Below are positions 1 to 8,552 of a DNA stretch of 33,986 bases, piece by piece. Below the pieces are notes generated by a model. That model worked only from the letters and a program-made list of their open reading frames with translations. It was not told where the DNA came from and ran no database searches. Position 1 is the first letter of the stretch, and every line of letters begins with the position of its first letter. The DNA is taken from NCBI GenBank assembly GCA_017935645.1, contig JAGBHF010000075.1:1-33986 (forward strand), given 5' to 3'. The DNA comes from Bacteroidaceae bacterium. Its GTDB lineage: Bacteria > Bacteroidota > Bacteroidia > Bacteroidales > Barnesiellaceae_A. Made by a program: the position numbers and the translations under genes.

Positions 1-70
1 ATGTCATGGATGATTTTTGCTTGTCTTGATTTGCAGCACTAAGGTAAGTGAAAAATCTGACATGGCAAAA

Positions 71-97
71 TCCTGGGCAACTTTTTGTTGCTCAGGA
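71..97. promoter_or_regulatory. Inverted repeat upstream of the RND efflux operon (operator or RNA hairpin)
   Basis: Two 11-nt arms, TCCTGGGCAAC and GTTGCTCAGGA, flank a TTTTT centre. As RNA the arms pair fully, with one G.U; as DNA they are symmetric except at one position. The repeat lies about 70 bp before the first efflux gene. There is no T-run after it, so it is not a typical intrinsic terminator. TetR- or MarR-type regulators of efflux pumps often bind such dyads, but no regulator gene is inside the window. A poor -7-like box (TTGATTTG, 26-33) lies upstream. If that box were used, the repeat would fall in the 5' leader. Confidence 0.5.
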
Positions 98-165
98 ACT
101 TATAAAAATAGTTAAACTAAAGTGCTGCGGAATTAAGGAATTAATAAAATTAAATAACAAATCGA

Positions 166-1572
166 ATGAAAAACTACAAACCAATCATTTGTGCCATGGT
201 TGCCTTGCTATGCGGCATCACGCAACTTTCCGCACAAAAGTACCTTAACAATCCCTTGCCCGAAGCGTGGAACGCCGACTCTCAACTATTGTCCACTGTT
301 TCTCCTGCCGACGATATGTGGTGGCATGCTTTTGGCGACACTTGTCTCACGGCGCTTATTGAAGAGGCGGTTAACAACAACTACGACCTGTTGGCTGCCG
401 CAAAGCGTATTCAAGTGGCTAAGTCTATGTACAATAGTGCTCTGGCTACATACTCTCCCGTAATTGGTGTTGGTGTCGATTGGGTCAATAATCAAACAAG
501 TGGCAACCTCATGCCCACATCTGCCGACCCTACCTTGTCGCGTTACCTCCAAGCCAACCTATCGGTTAGTTGGGAGATTGACCTCTTTGGTAAGATTTAC
601 TTCCGCGCCAAAGAAAGCAAGGAACAATATAATGCAACCAAAGAGGAGTACAATGCCGCAATGGTTGCTCTCTGCTCGCAGTTGGCTGCCAACTATATCA
701 CCCTGCGCACCTATCAAGCGCAGATGAAAGTGGCTGAGAGCAATATCATATCGCAAATGGCTATCCTCGACATTACCGAGACTCGCTTCAATACAGGTCT
801 TGCCTCGGCTCTCGATGTCGCACAGGCCAAGACCGTATATCTCGGCACAAGAGCATCTATTCCTCAGCTCAAGGCCGCTATCGACCATCAAATCAACATC
901 ATTGCCGTCTTGTTGGGCAAGTACCCCAATGAGGTATACAACCGCTTGGCTACTCCTGCCGAACAAGTCGACTTCGTACAAATCGTCAGCGTCGGTATTC
1001 CCTACGACCTCTTGCGTCGTCGTCCCGACCTCCGTCAGGCCGAATACAACATCGCTGCACAAGCTGCTGCGGTGGGTATAGCTATCACCGATTTCCTTCC
1101 CTCTATTTCGCTCAATGGTAGTGTCGGATACGCATCAAACAACCTCGACAAGTTCTTCGACCAAGGTAGCTTGGCGTTCAATATCACACCTACATTCCGT
1201 TGGACTCTCTTCAACGGCTCTCAACGTATTCAAGCCCACAATGCTGCCAAGGCACAGATGCAAGCGGCTATCGACAACTACAACAATACCGTGCTCATGG
1301 CTGTCCAAGAGGTCGAAACTGCCATGTCCTCTTACAAAAATTCAATCAAGCAATTGGTATTCTTGCAAGAGTTGGTTAATCAAGGTCAACTTACGCTCGA
1401 CCTCTCTATCGACCTCTACAAGAACGGTCTTGTCGACTTCCAGACAGTTCTCGACGCACAACGTCAAGCCCTTTCTTACCAAAACTCTCTCGAAGAGACT
1501 CGTGGAGCTATGGTACATGCTTTAGTTAATCTTTACCAAGCACTTGGCGGTGGTTGGTCTCAAAATCAGTAA
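166..1572 (+). CDS. TolC/NodT-type outer membrane factor of an RND efflux pump
   Basis: The 468-residue product should form the outer-membrane and periplasmic exit duct of a tripartite drug/metabolite efflux pump. An N-terminal signal peptide (about residues 1-23) ends in LSA before Gln. Unlike many NodT-family members it has no usable lipobox: Cys16 sits in ALLCG, not at a lipoprotein cleavage context. The body shows the two OEP repeats rich in alanine-containing helices, with typical motifs such as SWEIDLFGK (about residues 136-144), RFNTGLASALDVAQAK in the first half and LYKNGLVDFQTVLDAQR near the end. The start ATG is preceded by an A-rich leader, normal for Bacteroidales. The membrane-fusion gene begins inside its last codons, so the two are translationally linked. 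The substrate cannot be read from sequence. Confidence 0.93.
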   Translation: MKNYKPIICAMVALLCGITQLSAQKYLNNPLPEAWNADSQLLSTVSPADDMWWHAFGDTCLTALIEEAVNNNYDLLAAAKRIQVAKSMYNSALATYSPVIGVGVDWVNNQTSGNLMPTSADPTLSRYLQANLSVSWEIDLFGKIYFRAKESKEQYNATKEEYNAAMVALCSQLAANYITLRTYQAQMKVAESNIISQMAILDITETRFNTGLASALDVAQAKTVYLGTRASIPQLKAAIDHQINIIAVLLGKYPNEVYNRLATPAEQVDFVQIVSVGIPYDLLRRRPDLRQAEYNIAAQAAAVGIAITDFLPSISLNGSVGYASNNLDKFFDQGSLAFNITPTFRWTLFNGSQRIQAHNAAKAQMQAAIDNYNNTVLMAVQEVETAMSSYKNSIKQLVFLQELVNQGQLTLDLSIDLYKNGLVDFQTVLDAQRQALSYQNSLEETRGAMVHALVNLYQALGGGWSQNQ

Positions 1573-2699
1573 TCCCTCTAATAATACATACAATTAAGAA
1601 CAATCGTATTTCCATCTCTTTATTGCTCACTGCCGCCTGCATGGTCGGTTGCCAAAACAATGAGAATAATGCCGTAAAGCCCGCAGCTCCCGATATCGCT
1701 GTAGCTACAGCCATCCAAGACTCTGTTACGCTCTACGCTACATATCCCGGTTATCTCGAGGCCAAGAATACTGTCGACCTCGTGGCTCGTGTACCCGGTT
1801 TCCAAGTTGCTTCCAACTATGTTGCCGGTCAACCCGTTGCCAAGGGCGATACTCTTTTTATCATCGAGCCTACTCAGTACCAAGATGCCGTCGAGCAAGC
1901 CGAGGCGGCTTTGGCTACCTGCAAGGCCGAACTTTACTTTGCCGAGAACAACTACAATCGCATGAAGGATGTTGCCAATACCAACGCCATCAGCGAGATT
2001 GACTACATCAAGTCCGAGGCGGCTTTCTACCAAGCCGAGGCGGCTGTGATGAATGCCGAAGCTGCCCTTCGTTCGGCTCGCACACAACTCAGCTATTGCT
2101 ACATTACGGCGCCATTCTCGGGTCGTCCCAATACCTCTAAGTATGGCGATGGCGACTATGTCAATGCTTCTTCTTATATGGCTACAATATACCAAGACAA
2201 CCAAATGTATGCCTACTTCAGCATCGACGATGCGCAATATATGAAGCTCATTCAAAATCTCAAGAACAACCGCACCACTCTCGGTCACGATGCTGTAAAA
2301 CTATCTTTCAGCGAACAGCTCCCTCACGAGTACAAGGGTTATATCGACTATGTTGCTCCCAACATTGACCTTACTACCGGTACGCTCCGTGTACGCATCG
2401 TCGTGGACAATCCTTTCAACGAGCTCAAGCATGGTATGTACACTACAGTTCACATGCCCTACACTCGTAGCGAAGATGTGATTATGGTTCGCGATGCTTC
2501 TATCGGTACCGACCAAGTGGGCAAGTATCTCTTCGTTGTCAACGACTCTAACCGTGTCGAGATGCGCCATGTCGAGATTGGCGAACTTTACAACGACTCT
2601 TTACGCATCGTTTACAAGGGGCTCAACCCCGGCGAAAAGTATGTGTCGCTTGCCTTGCAAAAGGTGCAAGAGGGTATGCTTATTAACCCCGTTGAGTGA
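1554..2699 (+). CDS. RND efflux periplasmic adaptor (membrane fusion protein), probable lipoprotein
   Basis: This adaptor links the inner-membrane RND pump to the outer-membrane duct. The HlyD/AcrA-like order is visible: a first half of the lipoyl domain, an alpha-helical hairpin (about residues 100-180, rich in A/E, ending in RSARTQLSYCYITAPFSG), then the beta-barrel region with LTTGTLRVRIVVDNPF and a membrane-proximal domain. A hydrophobic segment ending MVGC|QNN suggests lipidation at Cys33 in the numbering used here. The start is uncertain. No ATG or GTG lies in frame before the signal sequence. The given start is a TTG at 1554, overlapping the previous gene by 19 bp. An ATT codon at 1593 would give a more standard lipoprotein signal (I/M-KNNRISISLLL...). 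The 40-bp gap to the pump gene supports a three-gene operon. Confidence 0.9.
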   Translation: MVSKSVIPLIIHTIKNNRISISLLLTAACMVGCQNNENNAVKPAAPDIAVATAIQDSVTLYATYPGYLEAKNTVDLVARVPGFQVASNYVAGQPVAKGDTLFIIEPTQYQDAVEQAEAALATCKAELYFAENNYNRMKDVANTNAISEIDYIKSEAAFYQAEAAVMNAEAALRSARTQLSYCYITAPFSGRPNTSKYGDGDYVNASSYMATIYQDNQMYAYFSIDDAQYMKLIQNLKNNRTTLGHDAVKLSFSEQLPHEYKGYIDYVAPNIDLTTGTLRVRIVVDNPFNELKHGMYTTVHMPYTRSEDVIMVRDASIGTDQVGKYLFVVNDSNRVEMRHVEIGELYNDSLRIVYKGLNPGEKYVSLALQKVQEGMLINPVE

Positions 2700-2739
2700 T
2701 TTTTTCCTTTTTTCTTAATGTAACAAATAGTGATAGTAT

Positions 2740-5700
2740 ATGTTATCCAAGTTTTTTGTTAAGCATCCCATTTTTGCTACTGTATTGGCATTGGTAATGG
2801 TGTTGGCGGGTGGTATCACCCTCTTCACGCTTCCTATTGCTCAGTACCCCGATATTACTCCGCCTACCGTACAGGTTACTGCCATTTATCCCGGTGCCGA
2901 TGCCGAGACTATTGCCGAGACTGTGGGCGTGCCCATCGAGCAACAAGTAAACGGTGTCGACGGTATGATATACATGAGTTCTACCTCTTCTTCTACCGGT
3001 CAATACACCCTTACGGTTACATTCGAGGTGGGTACCGACATCGATATGGCTACCGTATTGGTGCAAAACCGCGTCAGTACGGCTCAAAACTCTCTCCCGC
3101 AGGCGGTTATTCAACAAGGTATTACCACCAAGAAGCAATCGACAAGTATCGTATTGTTCTTGGCGCTCAACTCTGAGGAAGAGGAGTACGACGGACTCTA
3201 CCTCTCTAACTATGCCAACCTCAAGATTATCGACGAGCTATCTCGTCTGCCCGGTGTTGGTGGTGTTACCATCTTCGGTGCCGACAAGTATAGTATGCGT
3301 GTGTGGCTCAAGCCCGACATCATGCGCATGCGTGGTGTCACTGCTGCCGAGGTTTACAATGCAATTGCTTCGCAAAACGTAGTGTCGCCTGCCGGTAGTG
3401 TCGGTCAGCGACCTATTTCCTCGCCCGAGGCTTTCCAGTTTACACTCAAGACCGACGGTATGATGAACGACGTGTCGCAATTCAGCAACATCATCATCCG
3501 CTCCGATGGTAAAGGTGGCTATTTGCGACTCAAGGACGTGGCTACCATCGAGTTGGGTAGTGCTTCTTACAACGTTGCTGCCAAGCTCAACGGTAAGGAA
3601 ACTGCCGCTATTGGTATATATCAACTTCCCGGCTCTAATGCGCTCGACGTTGCTCAAGGTGTTCGTGCCAAGATGGACGAGTTGCAACAATACTTCCCCG
3701 AAGGTGTCACCTACGATGTCGTTCTTGATACTACCGAGTTCGTTACAGCCTCTATCGAGGAGGTGCTCATTACTTTTGTCGAGACTACACTCATCGTTAT
3801 GCTCGTTATCCTGCTCTTCTTGCAGAATTTCCGTGCTGTGATTATCCCTTCTCTCACTATTCCGGTTTCGCTCATTGCCACATTTGCCGTTATGCAACTT
3901 ATGGGCTTCTCTATCAACACACTCACACTCTTTGGTTTGGTATTGGCCATTGCTATTGTGGTCGACGATGCCATTGTGGTGGTTGAGAATGCCACTCGTC
4001 TGCTCGACACCGGACAGTACACCCGTCAAGAGGCGGTTATCAAGGCTATGGAAGAGATTACAGGCCCCGTTATCGGTGTAGTTTTGGTATTGCTCTCGGT
4101 ATTTATCCCCACTGCATTTATCGGCGGTATTACCGGTGTGCTCTACAAACAGTTTGCCTTGACTATCGCAGTGGCTACTATATTCAGTGGTCTCAACTCG
4201 CTCACGCTCACTCCCGCGCTATGTGCTTTGTTCTTGCAACCCACTCGCGAGACCAAGTTCTGTGTTTACCGTTGGTTCAACAAGGGATTTGATGTGACGC
4301 TTGCCGGATATGTAAGCATCATCACTTCGATGATTAAGAAGCCCGTTATCGCCATGATGGTATTCTTGGTACTCTCTATCGGTGCATTCTACGGCTTTAT
4401 GAAGTGGCCTTCATCTTTCATTCCCGCCGAGGACTTGGGTTATGTTATCACTTCGGTACAATTGCCCAATGCCTCTGCATTCGATCGCACCGCCGAGGTT
4501 ACTGAGCGTCTCGAAAAGACCATTATGCAATATCCCGAGGTCGAGAATGTACTCGTTATCAATGGATACTCTTCACTCTTCGGCTCACAATCGTCCAACA
4601 TGGGTACTTTCTTCGTAGTGCTCAAGCATTGGCATGAGCGACCCGGAAAAGAACACAGTGCCGATGCCGTTGTGGCACGCATCAACCGCGATGCTGCTGC
4701 CATACAAGAGGCCATCATCTTTGCTGTCAATCCCCCTGCTATCCAAGGCCTTGGTAACACCGGTGGTCTTGAGTGGCAGCTTGAAGATGTCAACAACCAA
4801 GGTGTACTCGCTATCGAGCAAGCATTGAGATCTCTTAAGACCGACCTCAAGGATTATCCCACGATTGGTTCTGTAACCTCTTTCTTCGAAGGCTCTACAC
4901 CGCAGTACTTCATCGAGTTCGACCGCAGTCGTGTTGAACTTATGGGACTCAACATCAAGGATGTATTCCAAGCGCTCTCTTTCCAAATGGGTGCAAGTTA
5001 CGTCAATGACTTCACCGAGTTTGGTCGAGTATATCAAGTGAAAATCAGTGCCGATGCCGCCGCTCGTGCCAGCATCGACGATGTACTCAAGCTCAGTGTC
5101 AAGAATCGTGACGGACTCATGGTTCCCTTTGCTGCCTTTACCAACATCAGGTCGGTTATGGGACAAAACCTTGTCACTCGTTACAACATGTATCCTTCAG
5201 CATCCATCACAACCCTCCCCGCCGCCAATGCAAGTACTACGCAAGCTATCTTGGAGACCGAGCAACTTGTTAAGGAGCGATTGGGTAACAACTTCGCTTT
5301 GAGTTGGACCGGTATGGCCAACCAACAAAAGGAGTCCGGCTCATCGGTTACTATCATATTTGCCTTGGCTATTGTCTTGGTTGTATTCGTGTTGGCTGCT
5401 CAGTACGAGAGCTGGACCGACCCCATTGCCGTTATCCTCTCTATGCCCACTGCTATATTGGGTACAGTATTGGGTTGTTGGATTATGAACGAGTCGGTAA
5501 GTATCTACACTCAGATTGGTGTCATACTCCTCATTGCCCTCTCGGCCAAGAATGCCATTCTTATCGTTGAGTTTGCTCGCGACTATCGCAACAAAGAGGG
5601 CATGCCCATCAAGCAAGCCGCCATCGAGGCCGGTCGTTTGCGTCTGCGTCCCATCCTCATGACATCTTTCGCATTTGTTATCGGTGTATTGCCCTTGTTG

Positions 5701-5889
5701 TTTGCGTCGGGCGCCGGTGCTGCCAGCCGTATATCTCTCGGTGCTGCTGTGGTTTTTGGTATGTTGGTCAATACCATTTTAGGTACCATGTTCGTGCCCA
5801 ACTTCTGGGTTATGATGCAATCATTCAACGAAAAGTACCTCGTTGGCATGTTCTCCGAGAAGAAAACCGCCAAGAAAGACAAAGAATAA
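2740..5889 (+). CDS. Hydrophobe/amphiphile efflux RND pump, inner membrane permease (AcrB/MexB type)
   Basis: The 1049-residue protein has the normal length of HAE1-family pumps and drives proton-coupled export. It starts with the typical MLSKFFVKHPIFATVLA first transmembrane helix, followed by TLPIAQYPDITPPTV and periplasmic porter domains. The proton-relay Asp pair is Asp409-Asp410 in VLAIAIVVDDAIVVVENATR on TM4, and the partner lysine lies in ALSAKNAILIVEFA on TM10. The last transmembrane segments and a short charged tail (SEKKTAKKDKE) are intact, so the pump looks functional. It is the third gene of the operon and is followed directly by a strong terminator. There are no signs of truncation. 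Substrate range is unknown. Confidence 0.95.
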   Translation: MLSKFFVKHPIFATVLALVMVLAGGITLFTLPIAQYPDITPPTVQVTAIYPGADAETIAETVGVPIEQQVNGVDGMIYMSSTSSSTGQYTLTVTFEVGTDIDMATVLVQNRVSTAQNSLPQAVIQQGITTKKQSTSIVLFLALNSEEEEYDGLYLSNYANLKIIDELSRLPGVGGVTIFGADKYSMRVWLKPDIMRMRGVTAAEVYNAIASQNVVSPAGSVGQRPISSPEAFQFTLKTDGMMNDVSQFSNIIIRSDGKGGYLRLKDVATIELGSASYNVAAKLNGKETAAIGIYQLPGSNALDVAQGVRAKMDELQQYFPEGVTYDVVLDTTEFVTASIEEVLITFVETTLIVMLVILLFLQNFRAVIIPSLTIPVSLIATFAVMQLMGFSINTLTLFGLVLAIAIVVDDAIVVVENATRLLDTGQYTRQEAVIKAMEEITGPVIGVVLVLLSVFIPTAFIGGITGVLYKQFALTIAVATIFSGLNSLTLTPALCALFLQPTRETKFCVYRWFNKGFDVTLAGYVSIITSMIKKPVIAMMVFLVLSIGAFYGFMKWPSSFIPAEDLGYVITSVQLPNASAFDRTAEVTERLEKTIMQYPEVENVLVINGYSSLFGSQSSNMGTFFVVLKHWHERPGKEHSADAVVARINRDAAAIQEAIIFAVNPPAIQGLGNTGGLEWQLEDVNNQGVLAIEQALRSLKTDLKDYPTIGSVTSFFEGSTPQYFIEFDRSRVELMGLNIKDVFQALSFQMGASYVNDFTEFGRVYQVKISADAAARASIDDVLKLSVKNRDGLMVPFAAFTNIRSVMGQNLVTRYNMYPSASITTLPAANASTTQAILETEQLVKERLGNNFALSWTGMANQQKESGSSVTIIFALAIVLVVFVLAAQYESWTDPIAVILSMPTAILGTVLGCWIMNESVSIYTQIGVILLIALSAKNAILIVEFARDYRNKEGMPIKQAAIEAGRLRLRPILMTSFAFVIGVLPLLFASGAGAASRISLGAAVVFGMLVNTILGTMFVPNFWVMMQSFNEKYLVGMFSEKKTAKKDKE

Positions 5890-5920
5890 GACTGTGTAAA
5901 CGCTTTTATAACACACCCCA

Positions 5921-5953
5921 AGGCTCCGACACACATCCGTCGGAGCCTTTTTT
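5921..5953 (+). terminator. Rho-independent terminator after the RND operon
   Basis: A perfect 10-bp stem (AGGCTCCGAC with GTCGGAGCCT) closes an 8-nt loop and is followed by a run of six Ts, 32 bp after the pump stop codon. Confidence 0.92.
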
Positions 5954-5982
5954 ATCACCCCACCACGCCTACCACGCCACCG

Positions 5983-6026
5983 CACCCTCATTGCCCTTTA
6001 GGCCTTATAGCCCCTTTAGGCCTTAT
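5983..6026. repeat. 44-bp direct repeat, copy 1
   Basis: This segment is identical over 44 bp to 6218-6261. Inside each copy a near-repeated unit, CCCTTTAGGCCTTATAG, occurs almost twice in tandem, and a degenerate third unit follows this copy (to about 6050). The reading frames are short, so it is not coding. It may be a dispersed or slipped-strand-expanded intergenic repeat. Confidence 0.85.
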
Positions 6027-6077
6027 AGACCTTAATGCCCTTTTATCCCTCCTCATTACACCGGTCGGTAACCTTTT

Positions 6078-6122
6078 CTCCCCCTGCGAGTGTAGCGAGA
6101 TAGGGGGAGTCCCCGCAGGGGG
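6078..6122. repeat. GC-rich palindromic element with two competing hairpins
   Basis: CTCCCCCT (6078-6085) can pair with AGGGGGAG (6102-6109). The overlapping CCCCCTGCG (6080-6088) can pair instead with CGCAGGGGG (6114-6122), so the two folds exclude each other. It sits between the two copies of the 44-bp repeat in a stretch (5954-6296) that holds no gene. The sequence resembles GC-rich intergenic repeats I recall from Bacteroidota genomes, but I could not check that. An attenuator role is unlikely because no gene follows at a suitable distance. Confidence 0.65.
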
Positions 6123-6217
6123 TAGGGGTTAATATCCGGCACACGAATAAGTGCAATATCATAGCCTCCTAATGCACCCCCACCAGTGAAAATGCGTATC
6201 CACTCTATCGCCTTTAT

Positions 6218-6261
6218 CACCCTCATTGCCCTTTAGGCCTTATAGCCCCTTTAGGCCTTAT
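6218..6261. repeat. 44-bp direct repeat, copy 2
   Basis: Exact copy of 5983-6026, 235 bp downstream. It ends about 35 bp before the promoter of the acyltransferase gene. Confidence 0.85.
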
Positions 6262-6296
6262 TATTCTTCCCCCTTACATCTACCTTACCCCAACGT

Positions 6297-6328
6297 GTTG
6301 TTAATTACAAGAAATTTTCTTAAATTTG
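6297..6328 (+). promoter_or_regulatory. Bacteroidetes-type promoter for the acyltransferase/GDP-fucose cluster
   Basis: A GTTG -33 box (6297-6300) is followed by a 20-nt spacer and TAAATTTG (6321-6328), which matches the Bacteroidetes -7 consensus TAnnTTTG. This would give a leader of about 120 nt before the ATG at 6456. No comparable promoter was seen before the next genes, so it may serve the whole cluster to 14296. Confidence 0.65.
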
Positions 6329-6455
6329 TATCGACTATATACCATTGCCACCCACATGCTCTCAAGCACAGGGCGTCATCGTATATGGTTTAGCATACAT
6401 TTGCTCATAAGCTGTTTGCTTACAACGATATAACTATTAGTAACCTTGCTATACT

Positions 6456-7406
6456 ATGCTCAACAAGCGCATATACGATTACGATTTCGTAAAAGGCATT
6501 CTCATTACTCTGATGGTGATTTTTCACCTCACACTCACTTCGCAATCCTTTCTGATTGTTAAGGAGTGGGTATATGTCTTTCACATGTCGGGCTTTCTGG
6601 TACTTTCGGGTTACTTTTTCAACGACGATAGTAGCAAGTTCCTTAAGACTTTTACAGCCATCCTTTGGCCCTATTTGCTCTTCAATACACTCTACATGGT
6701 TGCCTTGAGCATCATGCAAAACTATCTCCCTACCAACAACCGCGTCGAGCCGGGCTTGCTTTCCATCCTTTCCTATGTCGCTTTCAAACCCTCCGGCACA
6801 TATTGGTATCTGCACACCATGGCATTGTGTATGTTGGGTACATTTGCGGCCTCTCGCTTGCATTGCAGCCTCTTCAACAAGATTGTCATTGCATCCACAC
6901 TCTTGTTTGTGGTTTCGCTCTTTGTCGAGGGATTTAGTTTCATACACGTCATCTACTTTATGATAGGCTACGTCATACGCAAGAGTGGCAACGACATGCG
7001 CCGTATCATATACCCCTCGCTACTCTCGCTCATACCCATTGCCCTCATTACAATGTACAGTAGCGACCTTGCTCGTACATCGCTCAGTGGTATTGCCCTC
7101 ACGTTGGCGATGCTCAGTCTCCTCTTGGCGTTATATAACTACCTGCGCCTGCCACTCCTTCGCAACACTTGTGTGTGGGTAGGGCGCAACTCTATAGCCA
7201 TTGTTTTGTTTTCACCCATATTTACCATAGCAACCAAGTTGTTTGCACCCATCTTTGCCTTCGATACTACACAGATACTTTGGTCGGTTGTCAGCACCAT
7301 ATTTGTCATAGCATCGACATTGCTGTGTGCACGCATTTGCGATAAAATAAAATTATCGGCACTTATCATGCATCGCAACATGTATGTGCCATATACACAT
7401 GTTTAA
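6456..7406 (+). CDS. Membrane acyltransferase, acyltransferase-3 / fucose 4-O-acetylase-like
   Basis: The 316-residue, very hydrophobic protein has about ten predicted transmembrane helices. Its N-terminus (YDYDFVKGILITLMVIFHL, then VYVFHMSGFLVLSGYFF) matches the start of acyltransferase-3 proteins, with the conserved His in the first helix (VIFHL). The FHMSGFLVLSGY segment is especially like the NolL/fucose-4-O-acetylase group (COG3594). Such enzymes move acetyl groups across the inner membrane onto sugars of lipid-linked or surface glycans. The GDP-L-fucose genes follow within 50 bp, so fucose is a plausible acceptor. That acceptor is inferred from context only. Confidence 0.8.
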   Translation: MLNKRIYDYDFVKGILITLMVIFHLTLTSQSFLIVKEWVYVFHMSGFLVLSGYFFNDDSSKFLKTFTAILWPYLLFNTLYMVALSIMQNYLPTNNRVEPGLLSILSYVAFKPSGTYWYLHTMALCMLGTFAASRLHCSLFNKIVIASTLLFVVSLFVEGFSFIHVIYFMIGYVIRKSGNDMRRIIYPSLLSLIPIALITMYSSDLARTSLSGIALTLAMLSLLLALYNYLRLPLLRNTCVWVGRNSIAIVLFSPIFTIATKLFAPIFAFDTTQILWSVVSTIFVIASTLLCARICDKIKLSALIMHRNMYVPYTHV

Positions 7407-7455
7407 CCTCACCCCGACAGCTTACGTGCTTGCTCGGGCTTAAATATAAAACGAT

Positions 7456-8505
7456 ATGAACAATAATAACCACGTTGTAATAATGGCCGGTGGCATTGGT
7501 AGCCGTTTTTGGCCCATGAGTACACCCGAATGCCCCAAACAATTCATCGATGTTATGGGTTGTGGTCGCACACTCATTCAACTCACTGTCGACCGTTTTC
7601 GCGGTATTTGCGACCCCCAACATGTATGGGTCGTTACCTCCGAGCAGTACGTTTCGGTAGTGCGTGAGCAACTCCCCGAGATTCCCGTCGACAATATTTT
7701 AGCTGAGCCTTGTCGTCGCAACACGGCTCCTTGCATTGCCTATGTCGCATGGAAGATTCAGCAACGTCACCCCGATGCCAATATTGTTGTCACCCCCAGC
7801 GATGCACTTGTTCTCAATACTGTTGAGTTCCAACGTGTTATTTCGCAAGCGCTCGACTTCACGGCTCAAGGCAATTCTATTGTTACCATTGGTATACGTC
7901 CCAGCCGTCCCGAGACCGGTTATGGCTATATTGCTGCAGCCAATCAACTCGACAATAGCGAGATTTGCAAGGTTGAGCAGTTCAAGGAGAAGCCCAATCT
8001 TGAGGTCGCCAAGTCTTATCTCGCTGCCGGTAACTATCTCTGGAATGCCGGTATTTTCGTTTGGAATGTCAAGACGGTTGTCGATTCTATTTCGGCCTAT
8101 CAACCCGACTTGGCTCAGATTTTCAACAACATAGCTCCTGCTCTATATACTCCGCGCGAACAAGAGGTCATTGGCAATCTCTTCCCCACATGCCCCAACA
8201 TCTCTATCGACTATGCTGTCATGGAGAAGTCGCCCTACATTTATGTACATCCCGCCGACTTCGGTTGGAGCGACCTCGGCACTTGGGGATCTTTGCACAC
8301 ACACATCGAGCACGACGAGTGTGGAAATGCAACGGTGGGCAATGTCAAGCTATTCGACAGTAGCAATTGCATCATTCATGCTCCGCAAAATCGTCGCGTA
8401 GTGGTGCAAGGTCTCGACGGTTACATCGTTGCCGAAAAGGACAATACTCTGCTCATTTGCAAGCTCGACGAGGAACAACGCATCAAGGACTTCTCGGCCG
8501 AGTAA
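7456..8505 (+). CDS. manC: Mannose-1-phosphate guanylyltransferase (GDP-mannose pyrophosphorylase)
   Basis: This cytoplasmic enzyme makes GDP-mannose from mannose-1-phosphate and GTP. The nucleotidyltransferase signature AGGIGSRFWPMS is at about residues 11-22 and the sugar-phosphate-binding FKEKP at about residues 176-180, followed by NAGIFVW. At 349 residues it is the short form: the nucleotidyltransferase domain plus a left-handed helix tail, without the phosphomannose isomerase domain of long ManC proteins. It feeds gmd and fcl directly downstream. A weak hairpin (CCCGA/TCGGG, 7413-7438) lies in the 49-bp gap before it; I would not assign it a role. Confidence 0.95.
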   Translation: MNNNNHVVIMAGGIGSRFWPMSTPECPKQFIDVMGCGRTLIQLTVDRFRGICDPQHVWVVTSEQYVSVVREQLPEIPVDNILAEPCRRNTAPCIAYVAWKIQQRHPDANIVVTPSDALVLNTVEFQRVISQALDFTAQGNSIVTIGIRPSRPETGYGYIAAANQLDNSEICKVEQFKEKPNLEVAKSYLAAGNYLWNAGIFVWNVKTVVDSISAYQPDLAQIFNNIAPALYTPREQEVIGNLFPTCPNISIDYAVMEKSPYIYVHPADFGWSDLGTWGSLHTHIEHDECGNATVGNVKLFDSSNCIIHAPQNRRVVVQGLDGYIVAEKDNTLLICKLDEEQRIKDFSAE

Positions 8506-8552
8506 GATATATATTCTCTCTTACACACAACGTATTATAAAACCCCACGATA

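Noticed and set aside
559-1062. 167-codon open frame on the minus strand opposite the outer membrane factor gene
   Set aside because: Antisense shadow of a conserved gene; no start signals or known motifs.
3238-4029. 263-codon open frame on the minus strand opposite the RND pump gene
   Set aside because: Fully antisense to the conserved pump frame; its sequence has no recognisable domain and is His/Asn-rich, as expected of a shadow frame.
5983-6261. Possible small CRISPR-like array in the repeat island
   Set aside because: Only two long copies, internal tandem units and no regular spacers; no cas genes in the window.
7413-7438. Hairpin before manC as a terminator or attenuator
   Set aside because: The outer stem is only 5 bp, with internal mismatches, and no T-run follows.
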